A stretch of 64,000 nt of DNA from Haloarchaeobius sp. HME9146 (GCF_025399835.1 NZ_JAODVR010000001.1:1178001-1242000), one strand, 5' to 3'; shown: positions 35,945-44,372, numbered from the stretch's first letter. The notes: a model not told the origin generated them from the letters alone. Made by a program: numbers and translations.

Positions 35945-36373
35945 TCAGAACGAGTCGGTCAGCGTCGTCTGTCGCCCCGGAATCGCGCCCTCGTGTTCCA
36001 GCAGCCGGCGCTTCAGGTCGACGCGGTCGCCCTCGGTCTCGCCGGAGAAGCCGCCGAGCCAGTCCGTCCCGACGACGCGGTGGCAGGGCACGATGACTGG
36101 AACGGGATTCCGCCCGCAGGCCTGCCCGACCGCGACCGCGCTGGAATCGAGGGCAGCCGCGAGGTCGCCGTAGGTCCGCGTCTCGCCGCGGGGAATCGCG
36201 GCCATCTCGCGCATCACGTCGCCGGTGAAGGTGCCGGGGAATCGCACGTCGAAATCGAACGTCTCGCGCTCGCCGCGGCCGTACTCGCCGACCTGCTGGC
36301 GGACGGTCTCCGGCGGGGCGTCCAGCAGCGTCTCGTCGATGTCGAACGAGCCGCCGAGGACGGTCAACTGCAT
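35945..36373 (-). CDS. ogt: Methylated-DNA--[protein]-cysteine S-methyltransferase
   Basis: A 142-residue DNA repair alkyltransferase that takes the methyl group from O6-methylguanine onto a cysteine. The active-site motif IVPCHRVVG places the acceptor Cys at about 97, preceded by IPRGETRTYGDLAAAL (recognition helix start) and VGQACGRNPVPV (DNA-binding turn), followed by GGFSGE. The start at 36373 gives MQLTVLGGSFDID; the longer frame to 36718 runs into the divergent gene. It is 94 bp from the divergent lipoate ligase start. Confidence 0.93.
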   Translation of the reverse strand: MQLTVLGGSFDIDETLLDAPPETVRQQVGEYGRGERETFDFDVRFPGTFTGDVMREMAAIPRGETRTYGDLAAALDSSAVAVGQACGRNPVPVIVPCHRVVGTDWLGGFSGETEGDRVDLKRRLLEHEGAIPGRQTTLTDSF

Positions 36374-36467
36374 ACGAGAGGGTGGGCGCGCCAGCGACCT
36401 AACTCTGCTGTCCTCGCGTCGCCGCCGTCCCGCAACCGCCTTGCCCCTCGGGGCCGAACCCCGTCGC

Positions 36468-37274
36468 ATGGCAGACGTCGCGGCACGGGACTGGCGACTC
36501 ATCCGAGAGGAATCGCGGGACGGCCCGACCAACATGGCACTGGACGAGATCGCCGCGAAGTCGGCGACCGAGGACGGGGTACGGACCATCCGGGTGTACC
36601 AGTGGGAGCCGAGCTGTCTCTCGCTCGGGTACGGACAGGCCCCCGAGAGCGTCGACTGGGACTTCTGCGAGCAGGAGGGAATCGACGTGACGCGTCGCCA
36701 GACCGGCGGAGGTGGCATCTACCACGACTACCATGCCGACATCTCCTACTCCATCGTCGCGCCCGCCGACGAGTTGCCGGGCGACCTGATGGAGAGTTAC
36801 GAGCTGCTGTGTGACCCCATCCTCGACGCCTTCGCGAACATGGGCGTCGACGCGGCCTTCGCCGACCAGAAATACGAGAGCATCCACCGGCCGGCGTGCT
36901 ACCTGCGGGACATCCACCCGGCCCACGACGTGCTCGCGGGCGGCCAGAAGATCTCGGGGAATGCCCAGTACCGCCAGCGCGAGGCGGTCATCCAGCACGG
37001 GTCGCTCTCGTTCGACCTCGCGACCGCGAAGCACTGCGGCGTCTTCTCGGGCGAACCGGACCACGACACCTTCGAGGAGCGGGTGACGAGCATCCACGCG
37101 CAGTCCGGTATCGGCCGCGAGGAGGCCGTTTCGACGCTCGAAGACACCCTGCAGGACTGGGCCGGGGCGGCCGAGGGCGGGTGGACCGAGGACGAACTCG
37201 CCGCGGCCGCGGACCTCGCCAACGCGAAGTACCGGAGCGACACGTGGAACCGGGAACGGGCCGACCCTACCTGA
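36468..37274 (+). CDS. Lipoate--protein ligase A family protein
   Basis: A 268-residue protein of the lipoate/biotin ligase fold (LplA/LipM-like). WEPSCLSLGYGQAPESVDWD, then VTRRQTGGGGIYHDYHADIS with the GG loop that binds lipoyl-AMP, and the lysine region LAGGQKISGNAQYRQREAVIQHGSL are all typical. It should attach lipoate or octanoate to E2 or GcvH proteins. The C-terminal accessory domain of bacterial LplA is missing, as in archaeal two-part enzymes and LipM. The ATG at 36468 precedes MADVAARDWRLI; the track-long frame reads into the divergent gene. Confidence 0.85.
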   Translation: MADVAARDWRLIREESRDGPTNMALDEIAAKSATEDGVRTIRVYQWEPSCLSLGYGQAPESVDWDFCEQEGIDVTRRQTGGGGIYHDYHADISYSIVAPADELPGDLMESYELLCDPILDAFANMGVDAAFADQKYESIHRPACYLRDIHPAHDVLAGGQKISGNAQYRQREAVIQHGSLSFDLATAKHCGVFSGEPDHDTFEERVTSIHAQSGIGREEAVSTLEDTLQDWAGAAEGGWTEDELAAAADLANAKYRSDTWNRERADPT

Positions 37275-37316
37275 GTAGGGAGTGTGCTCAACACCGTGGC
37301 ATCGATACTCACGGGT

Positions 37317-37508
37317 ATGTCGAAATCAGGTTCCCCCGACGCGGCAGCACTGTTCCAGAAGGTCACCGGCGAGACGGAACTCGTCGACGAACAGGAAGAC
37401 AGCGTGAGCCACGACGCGGCCACCGAAGAGGACGAGGCGTACTTCGACGAGGCCAGAGAGGACGGCCTCGACGACGCGGTGGCCGCGCCCGAGATGGGTT
37501 CGGAGTGA
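37317..37508 (+). CDS. Small very acidic protein of unknown function (63 aa)
   Basis: A 63-residue acidic protein beginning MSKSGSPDAAALFQKVTGE, with a highly charged low-complexity second half. A longer version from an ATG at 37284 is possible. Codon use matches neighbours. No family recognised; it lies between the lipoate ligase and endonuclease IV genes on the same strand. Confidence 0.5.
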   Translation: MSKSGSPDAAALFQKVTGETELVDEQEDSVSHDAATEEDEAYFDEAREDGLDDAVAAPEMGSE

Positions 37509-37576
37509 CGTCGTCGTCGCCGACGTGACCGTCGCGGTTCGATACGCCTTTCCTCCCGCCCTCCTTGCCGTCTGGT

Positions 37577-38416
37577 ATGCTACGAGTCGGTGCCCACGAG
37601 TCCATCGCGGGCGGTGTGTACAACGCGGTCGACAGTCAGGTCGAAGACGGCGGTAACTGCGGACAGATATTCACCCACTCCCCGCAGGTGTGGCAGGACC
37701 CCAACATCGGCGAGGAGGAGGCCGAGCAGTTCCGCCAGCTCTCCGACGAGAACGACGTGGGTCCCTGGGTCATCCACTCCTCGTACCTCGTGAACCTCTG
37801 TACGCCCAAGGACGACCTGCGCGAGAAGTCCATCGACTCCATGCAGAAGGAGGTCGACGCGGCCGACAAGCTCGACATCCCGTACGTGAACGTCCACCTC
37901 GGTGCCCACACCGGCGCGGGCGTCGAGGGCGGCCTCGACAACGCGGCGAGCGCGCTCGACGAACTCGACGTCCCCGAGAGCGTGACCGTCCTCATCGAGT
38001 CCGACGCGGGCTCGGGGACCAAGCTTGGCGGCGACTTCGAGCACCTCGCGGAGGTCCTCGACCGGTCCGAGCAGGACCTCGACGTGTGTCTCGACACGGC
38101 CCACATGTTCGCTGCGGGCTACGACCTCTCCTCACCCGAGGCGGTCGAGGAGACCATGCAGGCGTTCGACGAGGTCGTCGGTATCGAGCACCTCCAGTGC
38201 GTCCACCTCAACGACTCCAAGCACGAGTGCGGCACCAACAAGGACGAACACGCCCTCATCGGCGAGGGATACATCGGCGAGGACGGCATGCGCGCGTTCA
38301 TCAACCACGAGATGATCCGCGACGTCCCGCTCGTCCTCGAGACTCCGACGGAGGACGGCAAGGGCTTCGCCTGGAACATCGAGCGCGTCAAGGAGCTTCG
38401 CGAGGTCGCCAACTGA
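37577..38416 (+). CDS. nfo: Endonuclease IV (AP endonuclease)
   Basis: A 279-residue class II apurinic/apyrimidinic endonuclease of the Nfo/Apn1 type, acting in base-excision repair. Zinc ligands of the three-metal site are visible in [78 protein letters not shown] and [12 protein letters not shown], all in order. The start at 37577 gives MLRVGAHES, the usual N-terminus. The length (about 280) is typical. Confidence 0.95.
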   Translation: MLRVGAHESIAGGVYNAVDSQVEDGGNCGQIFTHSPQVWQDPNIGEEEAEQFRQLSDENDVGPWVIHSSYLVNLCTPKDDLREKSIDSMQKEVDAADKLDIPYVNVHLGAHTGAGVEGGLDNAASALDELDVPESVTVLIESDAGSGTKLGGDFEHLAEVLDRSEQDLDVCLDTAHMFAAGYDLSSPEAVEETMQAFDEVVGIEHLQCVHLNDSKHECGTNKDEHALIGEGYIGEDGMRAFINHEMIRDVPLVLETPTEDGKGFAWNIERVKELREVAN

Positions 38417-38460
38417 CCCGTCGGAGCGACGACTGAAATCGTTCTTTCAGTCAGCAGAGC

Positions 38461-38470
38461 CGCTTTAGTA
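38461..38470 (+). promoter_or_regulatory. TATA box of the 28-residue membrane micro-protein
   Basis: GCTTTAGTA at 38462-38470 lies 22-30 bp before the ATG at 38492, the normal leaderless spacing, in a stretch where nothing else needs a promoter. Confidence 0.4.
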
Positions 38471-38491
38471 CTGGCTGTGGAATCCCTGTGT

Positions 38492-38578
38492 ATGGTCTCG
38501 TTCAGAACAACCCTGTTGCTAATCGCCTCAATGCTCGCCATCGCAGCGGTCGGCCTCTCGTTCCTGCCGGTCGCGTGA
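38492..38578 (+). CDS. 28-residue single-helix membrane micro-protein
   Basis: A 29-codon frame (ATG at 38492, TGA at 38576-38578) encodes MVSFRTTLLLIASMLAIAAV followed by GLSFLPVA. It is one hydrophobic helix with a short positively charged start, so probably a membrane-inserted micro-protein. Codon third positions are partly biased. A TATA-like box at the correct distance and an isolated position between nfo and a methyltransferase gene argue it is a real transcript. No family is known to me. Confidence 0.45.
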   Translation: MVSFRTTLLLIASMLAIAAVGLSFLPVA

Positions 38579-38641
38579 ACCCGGTGGTGTCCGATTCCCG
38601 GACATCGACCTGTTTTTGCCGTCGCCTCTCCAAGCGGTCGC

Positions 38642-39433
38642 GTGCGCAGATTCGACGCCGACTACCTCGATGCGACCCGCGAAGGGATGTGGGCGGACTC
38701 CCGCGACGCCCTCGCCCCCCTCGAACTCGACACTCGCGAGCGGGTGCTGGACGTGGGCTGTGGCACGGGGAAGCTGACGGCGGTCCTCGCCGAGGAGACC
38801 GACGGCGAGGTCGTCGGGCTCGACGCCGACCCCGGATTGCTCGCCCACGCCCGAGAGGTCGGGCCTGTGGTGGCGGGCGACGCGACGCGACTCCCGTTCC
38901 CGGACGATAGCTTCGACCTCGTGGTCTGCCAGGCGCTGCTCATCAACCTCCCCGACCCGGCCGCCGCGGTCCGCGAGTTCGCCCGGGTCTCTCGTGGGGC
39001 GGTCGCGGCCGTCGAACCGGACAACGGGCTCGTGACGGTCGAGTCGACGGTCGACGCTGAATCCCGGCTGGCGGCGAAAGCCCGCGAGGCGTACCTGGCG
39101 GGCGTGGACACAAACGTCGCGCTGGGGGCCGACGCCCGGGACCTGTTCACCTCGGCGGGGCTCACCGACGTTCGGACGCGGCGGTACGACCACGCCCGGC
39201 GCGTCGCCCCGCCCTACGACCAGGCGGCGCTGGAGGCCGCGACCAGGAAGGCCAGCGGTGCCGGACTCGAGAGCGACGCGGGGGAGATTCGAAAGACACT
39301 GTCGGACGACGAGTACGACGAGCTCCGGGCGGCCTGGCGGGAGATGGGTCGGGCCGTCATCGAGCAGATGCAGGACGAGGCGTACCACCGCACCGAGACC
39401 GTCCCCTTCTTCGTCACCGTCGGTCGGACGTAG
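38642..39433 (+). CDS. Class I SAM-dependent methyltransferase
   Basis: A 263-residue methyltransferase. Motif I is VLDVGCGTGKLTAVL at about 36-50, motif II ends EVVGLDADPGLL, and post-motifs are DATRLPFPDDSFDLVVCQAL (motif III/IV) and INLPDPAAAVREFARV. This is the UbiE/COQ5-like or small-molecule class, and the substrate is unknown. The start is a GTG at 38642 (VRRFDADYLDATREG); no ATG gives the full domain. Confidence 0.82.
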   Translation: MRRFDADYLDATREGMWADSRDALAPLELDTRERVLDVGCGTGKLTAVLAEETDGEVVGLDADPGLLAHAREVGPVVAGDATRLPFPDDSFDLVVCQALLINLPDPAAAVREFARVSRGAVAAVEPDNGLVTVESTVDAESRLAAKAREAYLAGVDTNVALGADARDLFTSAGLTDVRTRRYDHARRVAPPYDQAALEAATRKASGAGLESDAGEIRKTLSDDEYDELRAAWREMGRAVIEQMQDEAYHRTETVPFFVTVGRT

Positions 39434-39508
39434 TGGATGTGTGCGCGACACGCCAACCCGAACCGGTTAGGAGGGCCACTGAGGATGATTCCAGCCCTAC
39501 CCGCAGGT

Positions 39509-39658
39509 ATGTCACGGGATGTCACCGCCGACCCTCCAGGCGGAGCGGTGTACAGCGCATTCGAGATCTCCCGGGAGGAGACGATCATCTACGACACGCG
39601 AAACACAGCGGCCTGGATACAGTCCAACGTGCAGCACGCTCTCGACGAGATGCGCTGA
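39509..39658 (+). CDS. Small haloarchaeal protein (DUF7331-like, 49 aa)
   Basis: A 49-residue protein ending REETIIYDTRNTAAWIQSNV and a short helix. The core 'IYDT...AWIQS' recurs in short haloarchaeal proteins grouped as a domain of unknown function; assignment is from memory of that pattern. The ATG at 39509 begins MSRDVTADPPGGAVYS; an upstream frame from 39437 has non-coding character. Function unknown. Confidence 0.6.
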   Translation: MSRDVTADPPGGAVYSAFEISREETIIYDTRNTAAWIQSNVQHALDEMR

Positions 39659-39706
39659 GTGACGGACTGACGGTACCCTTTTGTCGGCTCCGGAGGAAGA
39701 TTCGGT

Positions 39707-40573
39707 GTGTACGAGGAACGTGATCGCTCGAAGGCGTTCGACGCGCTGAGCGACCCGATCCGGGTCGCCATCGTGGAAGCACTCGTCGCGGCCCGGCGCG
39801 AGACCCCCGACGACCCGGAACGCTCGTTCTCGGAACTGCGCGACCGTGTCGGCGTCGAAGACTCCGGGCGCTTCAACTATCACCTCGGGAAGCTCCGCGG
39901 TCGCTTCGTCGAGCAGACCGACGACGGCTACGAGCTGAACTACGCGGGCGAGCAGGTCGCCTCGGCCATCCTCGCCGGCACCCTCGACGAGAGCGAGACG
40001 CGTGACCCGGTCGCACTCGACCACGACTGCCCCATCTGTGACGCGCCGATGGCTGCTCGCTTCGACGCGGGCCGGGTCACTGCGTCCTGTGACGAGGGAC
40101 ACGAACTCTATCGGACGAACGTCCCGCCAGCCGCGGCGACTGGGCGGACCGTCGAGGAGTTGCTCGCGTTCTCGGTCGACCTCACCCACAGCCGGGTCCT
40201 GTTGAACACCCGTGGCATCTGTCCCGAGTGTTACGGCCACGTCGAGAGCGAGGTTCGGTATCAGGAGGCCAACGGCGTGTCGTTCCACGCCATGTACTGG
40301 ACCTGTCGCCTGTGTGGTCGGCAGTCGCAGGCATCACTCGGCATCTGTCTTCTCCAGCATCCGGACCTCGCCACGTTCTACCGGGACCACGGCATCGACG
40401 TGGATGAAACCTATCCGTGGCTGCTGCCGGTGATACAGACGCCTGCCGAGCAGGTCGGCGAAGACCCGGCACGCTACCGACTGGAGATTCAGGAGGACGG
40501 TGAGACGTTCCGGGCGACCCTCGACGGCGACGGGGCTGTCGTGGAGACCGAGCGCTTCGACACCTCGGACTGA
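39707..40573 (+). CDS. ArsR-type winged-helix regulator with zinc-binding C-terminal domain
   Basis: A 288-residue protein starting at GTG 39707. The N-terminal winged helix (SKAFDALSDPIRVAIVEALV, FSELRDRVGVEDSGRFNYHL) is an ArsR-like DNA-binding domain. The middle carries CPICDAPMAARF and the later ICPECYGHVESE and TCRLCGRQSQASLG, i.e. several CxxC pairs for zinc. This is the common haloarchaeal regulator build (DUF7347 plus DUF7351). The ligand and target are unknown. It ends 55 bp before the aminopeptidase array and could act on it, but nothing direct shows this. Confidence 0.8.
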   Translation: MYEERDRSKAFDALSDPIRVAIVEALVAARRETPDDPERSFSELRDRVGVEDSGRFNYHLGKLRGRFVEQTDDGYELNYAGEQVASAILAGTLDESETRDPVALDHDCPICDAPMAARFDAGRVTASCDEGHELYRTNVPPAAATGRTVEELLAFSVDLTHSRVLLNTRGICPECYGHVESEVRYQEANGVSFHAMYWTCRLCGRQSQASLGICLLQHPDLATFYRDHGIDVDETYPWLLPVIQTPAEQVGEDPARYRLEIQEDGETFRATLDGDGAVVETERFDTSD

Positions 40574-40576
40574 ATA

Positions 40577-40607
40577 CAGAACGCTGCTTCTGGGAACGCT
40601 TTTTTAC
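40577..40607 (+). promoter_or_regulatory. Promoter of aminopeptidase copy 1 with CAGAA/TTCTG dyad
   Basis: CAGAA-CGCTGC-TTCTG (40577-40592) is an inverted repeat followed by GGAAC and the T-rich TATA element GCTTTTTTAC (40598-40607). The dyad begins 51 bp before the ATG at 40628. The same element precedes copies 3 and 4 exactly and copy 2 in degenerate form. Confidence 0.65.
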
Positions 40608-40627
40608 ACACCGTGAGACGTGGGTGT

Positions 40628-41719
40628 ATGGATCCCCGAATCGAGCGCCACGCCGATATCATCGTCAACCACTCCACCAGCGTCGAACCCGACGACAACG
40701 TCCTCGTGATGGCCCCGCCGGTCGCGGAGGACCTCGTCGTCGCCGTCTACGAACGACTCGGCGAGATCGGTGCGAGCCCGTCGCTGTCGATGCGGTCCGG
40801 GCGCGCTCTCCGTGCCTACCTGCGTGCCTCGGACCCGGACGACTTCGACATCTCCAAGCACGACCTCGCCCAGATGGAGGAGACGGACGTGGTCATCATC
40901 ATCCGTGGTGACGAGAACACGAACGAGCGAAGCGACGTTCCGCCGGAGACGATGAGCGCGTTCGGGAAGGCCCACCAGCCCATCGGCAAGGAGCGCATGG
41001 GCAAGCGCTGGGTCGGCACACAGTACCCGGCGTCCGGGAACGCCCAGGAGGCGGAGATGTCTACCCCGGCGTACGAGGACTTCGTCTACGAGGCCATCGA
41101 CAAGGACTGGGACGAACAGCGCGAGTTCCAGGCGAACATGGTCGAGATCCTCGACCCGGCCGACGAGGTCCGCATCGTCTCCGGCGAGACGACGGACATC
41201 CGCATGAGCGTCGACGGGATGGTCACGGCCAACGACTACGGCGAACTCAACCTCCCCGGTGGGGAGGTGTACACGGCACCGGTTCCCGATTCGGTCGAGG
41301 GTGAGGTGCTGTTCGACAAGCCGCTGATGGCCCAGGGTCGCGAGATGACCGACGTGTGGCTCAAGTTCGAGGGCGGCGAGGTCGTCGACCACAGCGCCGA
41401 GAAGAACGAGGACGTGCTGACCGCAGTGCTGAACACCGACGAGGGTGCCCGTCGCCTGGGCGAACTCGGCATCGGGATGAACCGCGACATCGACGAGTTC
41501 ACGTACAACATGCTGTTCGACGAGAAGATGGGCGACACCATCCACCTCGCCATCGGGAAGGCTATCGCCCACACCGTCCCCGACGGCCAGCCGCTCAACG
41601 AGAGCGCGATGCACATGGACATGATCGTCGACATGAGCGAGGACTCCTACATCGAGGTCGACGGGGAAATCGTGCAGCGTGATGGGACGTTTAGATTCGA
41701 AGACGGGTTCGAGGAGTAG
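40628..41719 (+). CDS. M29 family metallo-aminopeptidase, copy 1
   Basis: A 363-residue aminopeptidase of family M29 (AmpS/PepS/aminopeptidase T type), a cytoplasmic two-metal exopeptidase. The metal-site residues are in the family order: E213 in LPGGEVYTAP, E279 in LGELGIGMNRD, H306 in DTIHLAIGKA, H329 and D331 in HMDMIVDM. The N-terminal domain (about 1-190) is the substrate-side domain. The ATG at 40628 (MDPRIERHADIIV) matches the start of the three paralogues. First of four tandem copies, each with its own promoter, none overlapping. Confidence 0.9.
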   Translation: MDPRIERHADIIVNHSTSVEPDDNVLVMAPPVAEDLVVAVYERLGEIGASPSLSMRSGRALRAYLRASDPDDFDISKHDLAQMEETDVVIIIRGDENTNERSDVPPETMSAFGKAHQPIGKERMGKRWVGTQYPASGNAQEAEMSTPAYEDFVYEAIDKDWDEQREFQANMVEILDPADEVRIVSGETTDIRMSVDGMVTANDYGELNLPGGEVYTAPVPDSVEGEVLFDKPLMAQGREMTDVWLKFEGGEVVDHSAEKNEDVLTAVLNTDEGARRLGELGIGMNRDIDEFTYNMLFDEKMGDTIHLAIGKAIAHTVPDGQPLNESAMHMDMIVDMSEDSYIEVDGEIVQRDGTFRFEDGFEE

Positions 41720-41788
41720 GGAGATTCGGAGCGACCGCAGGGAGCGAGAATCTCCGAATTGCGAGCGGCGTAGCCGCGAGCAGTAGCG
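41720..41788 (+). repeat. Stem-loop repeat element R1, after aminopeptidase copy 1
   Basis: The first base after the stop codon begins GGAGATTC, which pairs with GAATCTCC at 41748-41755 around a conserved loop (GGAGCGACCGCAGGGAGCGA). A second hairpin, GCGGC-GTA-GCCGC, lies at 41765-41777. An alternative pairing ATTCGGAG (41724-41731) with CTCCGAAT (41752-41759) uses the same arms. Confidence 0.8.
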
Positions 41789-41827
41789 GGGGAACCTTCC
41801 GAAGCGACAGAACAGACAGAAAGCAAA

Positions 41828-41856
41828 CAGAAACGGGCTTCGCGGAACGGTTTTCC
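41828..41856 (+). promoter_or_regulatory. Promoter of aminopeptidase copy 2, degenerate dyad
   Basis: CAGAA-ACGGGC-TTCGC then GGAAC (41828-41848) corresponds to the promoter element of the other copies, but the right arm has lost two bases of the inverted repeat. GGTTTTCC follows where the TATA box stands in the other copies. The dyad begins 53 bp before the ATG. Confidence 0.5.
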
Positions 41857-41880
41857 AGTCCATGGGCGTTGACTGCCCAC

Positions 41881-42972
41881 ATGGACCCTCGTGTCAGAAA
41901 ACACGCCAAAATCGTTGTCGACCACTGTCTCGACGTGCAGGCAGGCGAGAACGTACTGGTAGAGGCCAAGCCTGCAGTCGAGGAGTTCGTCGTGGCACTG
42001 TACGAACTGCTCGGCGAGCGGAACGCGCTTCCGATGCGAGTCGGGGACAGTCCGCGCGCCTCGCAGGCATACCTCGAAGAACTCGACATCGGTACAGCGT
42101 CGCTGAAGGAACACAGGTTGGCCGCCTACGAGGCCGCGGACAAGGTCGTTCTGGTGTGGGGGATGGAGAACACGCGCGCGTCGAGCGAGATGGACCCCGA
42201 GATCTCGAACGCGATGGGTGAGGCGAACCGCGCCGTCTTCGAGGAGCGAATGGACACGCCCTGGGTTGGGACGATGCACCCGCTTTCGGGGACTGCCCAG
42301 GAGGCAGAGATGAGCACGCCCGCCTACGAGGAGTTCGTCTACGACGCCGTGACCAAGGACTGGGAAGAACAGCGAGCGTTCCAGGAACAACTGGTCGAAC
42401 TTCTCGACCCTGCCGAGGAGGTCCGCATCGTTTCCGGTGATGAGACCGACATCACGATGCGGGTAGATGGGATGGATGCTGGGAACGACTACGCGAAGCG
42501 AAACCTTCCTGGTGGGGAGGTCTACACCGTTCCCATCCCTGACTCCGTCGAGGGTGAGGTACGCTTCGACGTTCCGGTCGTCCAGCGCGGAAAGCAACTA
42601 GCGGGGGTGTGGCTCCGGTTCGAGGAGGGCGAGGTGGTCGAGTTTGAGGCTGAGAAGAACGAGGAGACGCTGGCGAGTATCCTCGACGCCGACGAGGGTG
42701 CAAAGCGTCTCGGTGAGCTGGGCATCGGGATGAACCGCGACATAGACCAGGTGACGAACCACATGCTGTTCGACGAGAAGATGGGAGACACGGTCCACCT
42801 CGCGCTCGGAACGGCGATAGAGGATGTGGTTCCCGAGGGCCAACCGTCCAACGAGAGCATGGTTCACGTCGACATGCTGGTCGACATGAACGAGGACTCC
42901 TACATCGAGTTCGACGGTGAAGTCGTGCAGCGGAACGGGACGTTCAGATTCGAAGACGGGTTCGAGGAGTAG
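41881..42972 (+). CDS. M29 family metallo-aminopeptidase, copy 2
   Basis: A 363-residue paralogue of copy 1, with the same metal-site blocks (GGEVYTVPIPDSVEGEV, RLGELGIGMNRDID, DTVHLALGTAIED, VHVDMLVDMNEDSYIEF). The N-terminal half is the most divergent of the four (VLVEAKPAVEEFVVALYELL), hinting at a different peptide preference. The ATG at 41881 aligns with the starts of the other copies; one 12 bp upstream is possible. Its stop is the first part of repeat element R2a. Confidence 0.9.
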   Translation: MDPRVRKHAKIVVDHCLDVQAGENVLVEAKPAVEEFVVALYELLGERNALPMRVGDSPRASQAYLEELDIGTASLKEHRLAAYEAADKVVLVWGMENTRASSEMDPEISNAMGEANRAVFEERMDTPWVGTMHPLSGTAQEAEMSTPAYEEFVYDAVTKDWEEQRAFQEQLVELLDPAEEVRIVSGDETDITMRVDGMDAGNDYAKRNLPGGEVYTVPIPDSVEGEVRFDVPVVQRGKQLAGVWLRFEEGEVVEFEAEKNEETLASILDADEGAKRLGELGIGMNRDIDQVTNHMLFDEKMGDTVHLALGTAIEDVVPEGQPSNESMVHVDMLVDMNEDSYIEFDGEVVQRNGTFRFEDGFEE

Positions 42973-42999
42973 GGAGACGCGACCGCAGGGAGCGTCTCC
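42973..42999 (+). repeat. Stem-loop repeat element R2a, short form
   Basis: GGAGACGC (42973-42980) pairs with GCGTCTCC (42992-42999) around the loop GACCGCAGGGA. Relative to R1 the lower stem changes at several positions on both sides, so pairing is kept. It starts at the first base after the stop codon of copy 2. Confidence 0.8.
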
Positions 43000-43037
43000 G
43001 AGCCCGAACGGGGAGCAGAGCGACCCGTGAGGAGTAG

Positions 43038-43104
43038 GGAGATTCGGAGCGACCGCAGGGAGCGAGAACCTCCGAATTGCGAGCGGCGTAGCCGCGAGCA
43101 GTAG
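43038..43104 (+). repeat. Stem-loop repeat element R2b, long form
   Basis: GGAGATTC (43038-43045) faces GAACCTCC (43066-43073) with one mismatch, while the alternative stem ATTCGGAG (43042-43049) with CTCCGAAT (43070-43077) stays perfect. The second hairpin GCGGC-GTA-GCCGC follows at 43083-43095. The preceding bases GAGGAGTAG copy the tail of an aminopeptidase gene although no gene ends here. Confidence 0.78.
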
Positions 43105-43173
43105 GCTCGTCTCGGCCATCGACACGACCAGTCTCTGACCCCCTGTTCGCTCGTCGCAATATCAACTATCGGA

Positions 43174-43203
43174 CAGAACTGTCGTTCTGCGAACCATTAA
43201 TCC
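43174..43203 (+). promoter_or_regulatory. Promoter of aminopeptidase copy 3 with CAGAA/TTCTG dyad
   Basis: CAGAA-CTGTCG-TTCTG (43174-43189), then CGAAC and the TATA-like CATTAATC (43195-43202). The dyad begins 51 bp before the ATG at 43225. Confidence 0.65.
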
Positions 43204-43224
43204 CGGTCGAGTCGTCGGACTGGT

Positions 43225-44304
43225 ATGGATTCACGAATCGAACAACACGCTGATATCCTCGTCAACCACTCCACGAACATCCAGCCCGGTGACAAGGTCA
43301 TCGTCGCCGCGCCCCCGGAGGCGAGCGACCTCGTCGCTGCCGTTTTCAAGAAACTGGGGGAGGTTGGTGCCCGTCCCGTCCAGCTCACACAGGACTCGCG
43401 GGCGATGCGAGAGTTCGTCCTCGCGGTCGACCCGGAGACGCTCGACCTGCCGGAACACCTCCAGGCGCTCATGGACGAGACCGACGTACTCATCGGCATC
43501 AGTGGAAGCTCGAACAAGAACGAGACGAGCGATGTCCCTCCCGAGAAGATCATGGCACTCGCGAAGCTGAACAAGCCGATTCAGGACGCGATGATGGAGA
43601 AGCGCTGGGTGGGAACGCAGTTCCCCGCCACGGGCGACGCCCAGAAAGCGGAGATGTCCACCCCCGCCTACGAGGACTTCGTCTGGGGCGCCATCAACCG
43701 GGACTGGGGCGCACAGCGCGAACTCCAGCAGCAGGTCGTCGACCGCCTCGACGACGCCGACGAGGTTCGCATCGTCTCGGGTGACACGACGGACCTGACG
43801 ATGTCCATCCGTGGGAACCTGACGAAGAACGACTTCGGCGAGAACAACCTCCCCGGCGGTGAGGTGTTCACCGCACCCGTCCCCGACAGCGTCGAGGGTG
43901 AGGTGTTGTTCGACAAGCCGCTGATGGCCCAGGGCCGCGAGGTCACGGGTGTCCGACTCGTCTTCGAGCAGGGCGAGGTCGTCGAGTACGAGGCCGAGAA
44001 GAACGAGGAGCTGCTCGCGGCTGTCCTCAACACGGACGACGGTGCCCGTCGCATCGGCGAACTCGGCATCGGTATGAACCGCGATATCGACCGGTTCACG
44101 TACAACATGCTGTTCGACGAGAAGATGGGCGACACCATCCACCTCGCTATCGGGCGCGCCATCGAGGGGACCGTCGGTGAGGGCGTCGAGTTCAACGACT
44201 CGGCAGTCCACATGGACATGATCGTCGACATGAGCCAGGATTCGTACATCGAGGTCGACGGCGAGGTCATCCAGCGCGACGGCAAGTTCTGGTTCGAGGA
44301 GTAG
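43225..44304 (+). CDS. M29 family metallo-aminopeptidase, copy 3
   Basis: A 359-residue paralogue, closest to copy 4. Both share VQLTQDSRAMREFVLAVDPE-type sequence, KNETSDVPPEK and the C-terminus DGKFWFEE. The metal-site residues are all present (GGEVFTAPVPD, RIGELGIGMNRDID, DTIHLAIGRAIEG, VHMDMIVDMSQDSYIEV). The gene lies 120 bp after repeat R2b, with its own promoter. Confidence 0.9.
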   Translation: MDSRIEQHADILVNHSTNIQPGDKVIVAAPPEASDLVAAVFKKLGEVGARPVQLTQDSRAMREFVLAVDPETLDLPEHLQALMDETDVLIGISGSSNKNETSDVPPEKIMALAKLNKPIQDAMMEKRWVGTQFPATGDAQKAEMSTPAYEDFVWGAINRDWGAQRELQQQVVDRLDDADEVRIVSGDTTDLTMSIRGNLTKNDFGENNLPGGEVFTAPVPDSVEGEVLFDKPLMAQGREVTGVRLVFEQGEVVEYEAEKNEELLAAVLNTDDGARRIGELGIGMNRDIDRFTYNMLFDEKMGDTIHLAIGRAIEGTVGEGVEFNDSAVHMDMIVDMSQDSYIEVDGEVIQRDGKFWFEE

Positions 44305-44372
44305 GGAGATTCGGAGCGACCGCAGGGAGCGAGAATCTCCGAATTGCGAGCGGCGGAGCCGCGAGCAGTAGC
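44305..44372 (+). repeat. Stem-loop repeat element R3, after aminopeptidase copy 3
   Basis: GGAGATTC (44305-44312) pairs perfectly with GAATCTCC (44333-44340), and ATTCGGAG (44309-44316) can alternatively pair with CTCCGAAT (44337-44344). The second hairpin is GCGGC-GGA-GCCGC (44350-44362), with a changed loop. The element begins at the first base after the stop. Confidence 0.8.
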
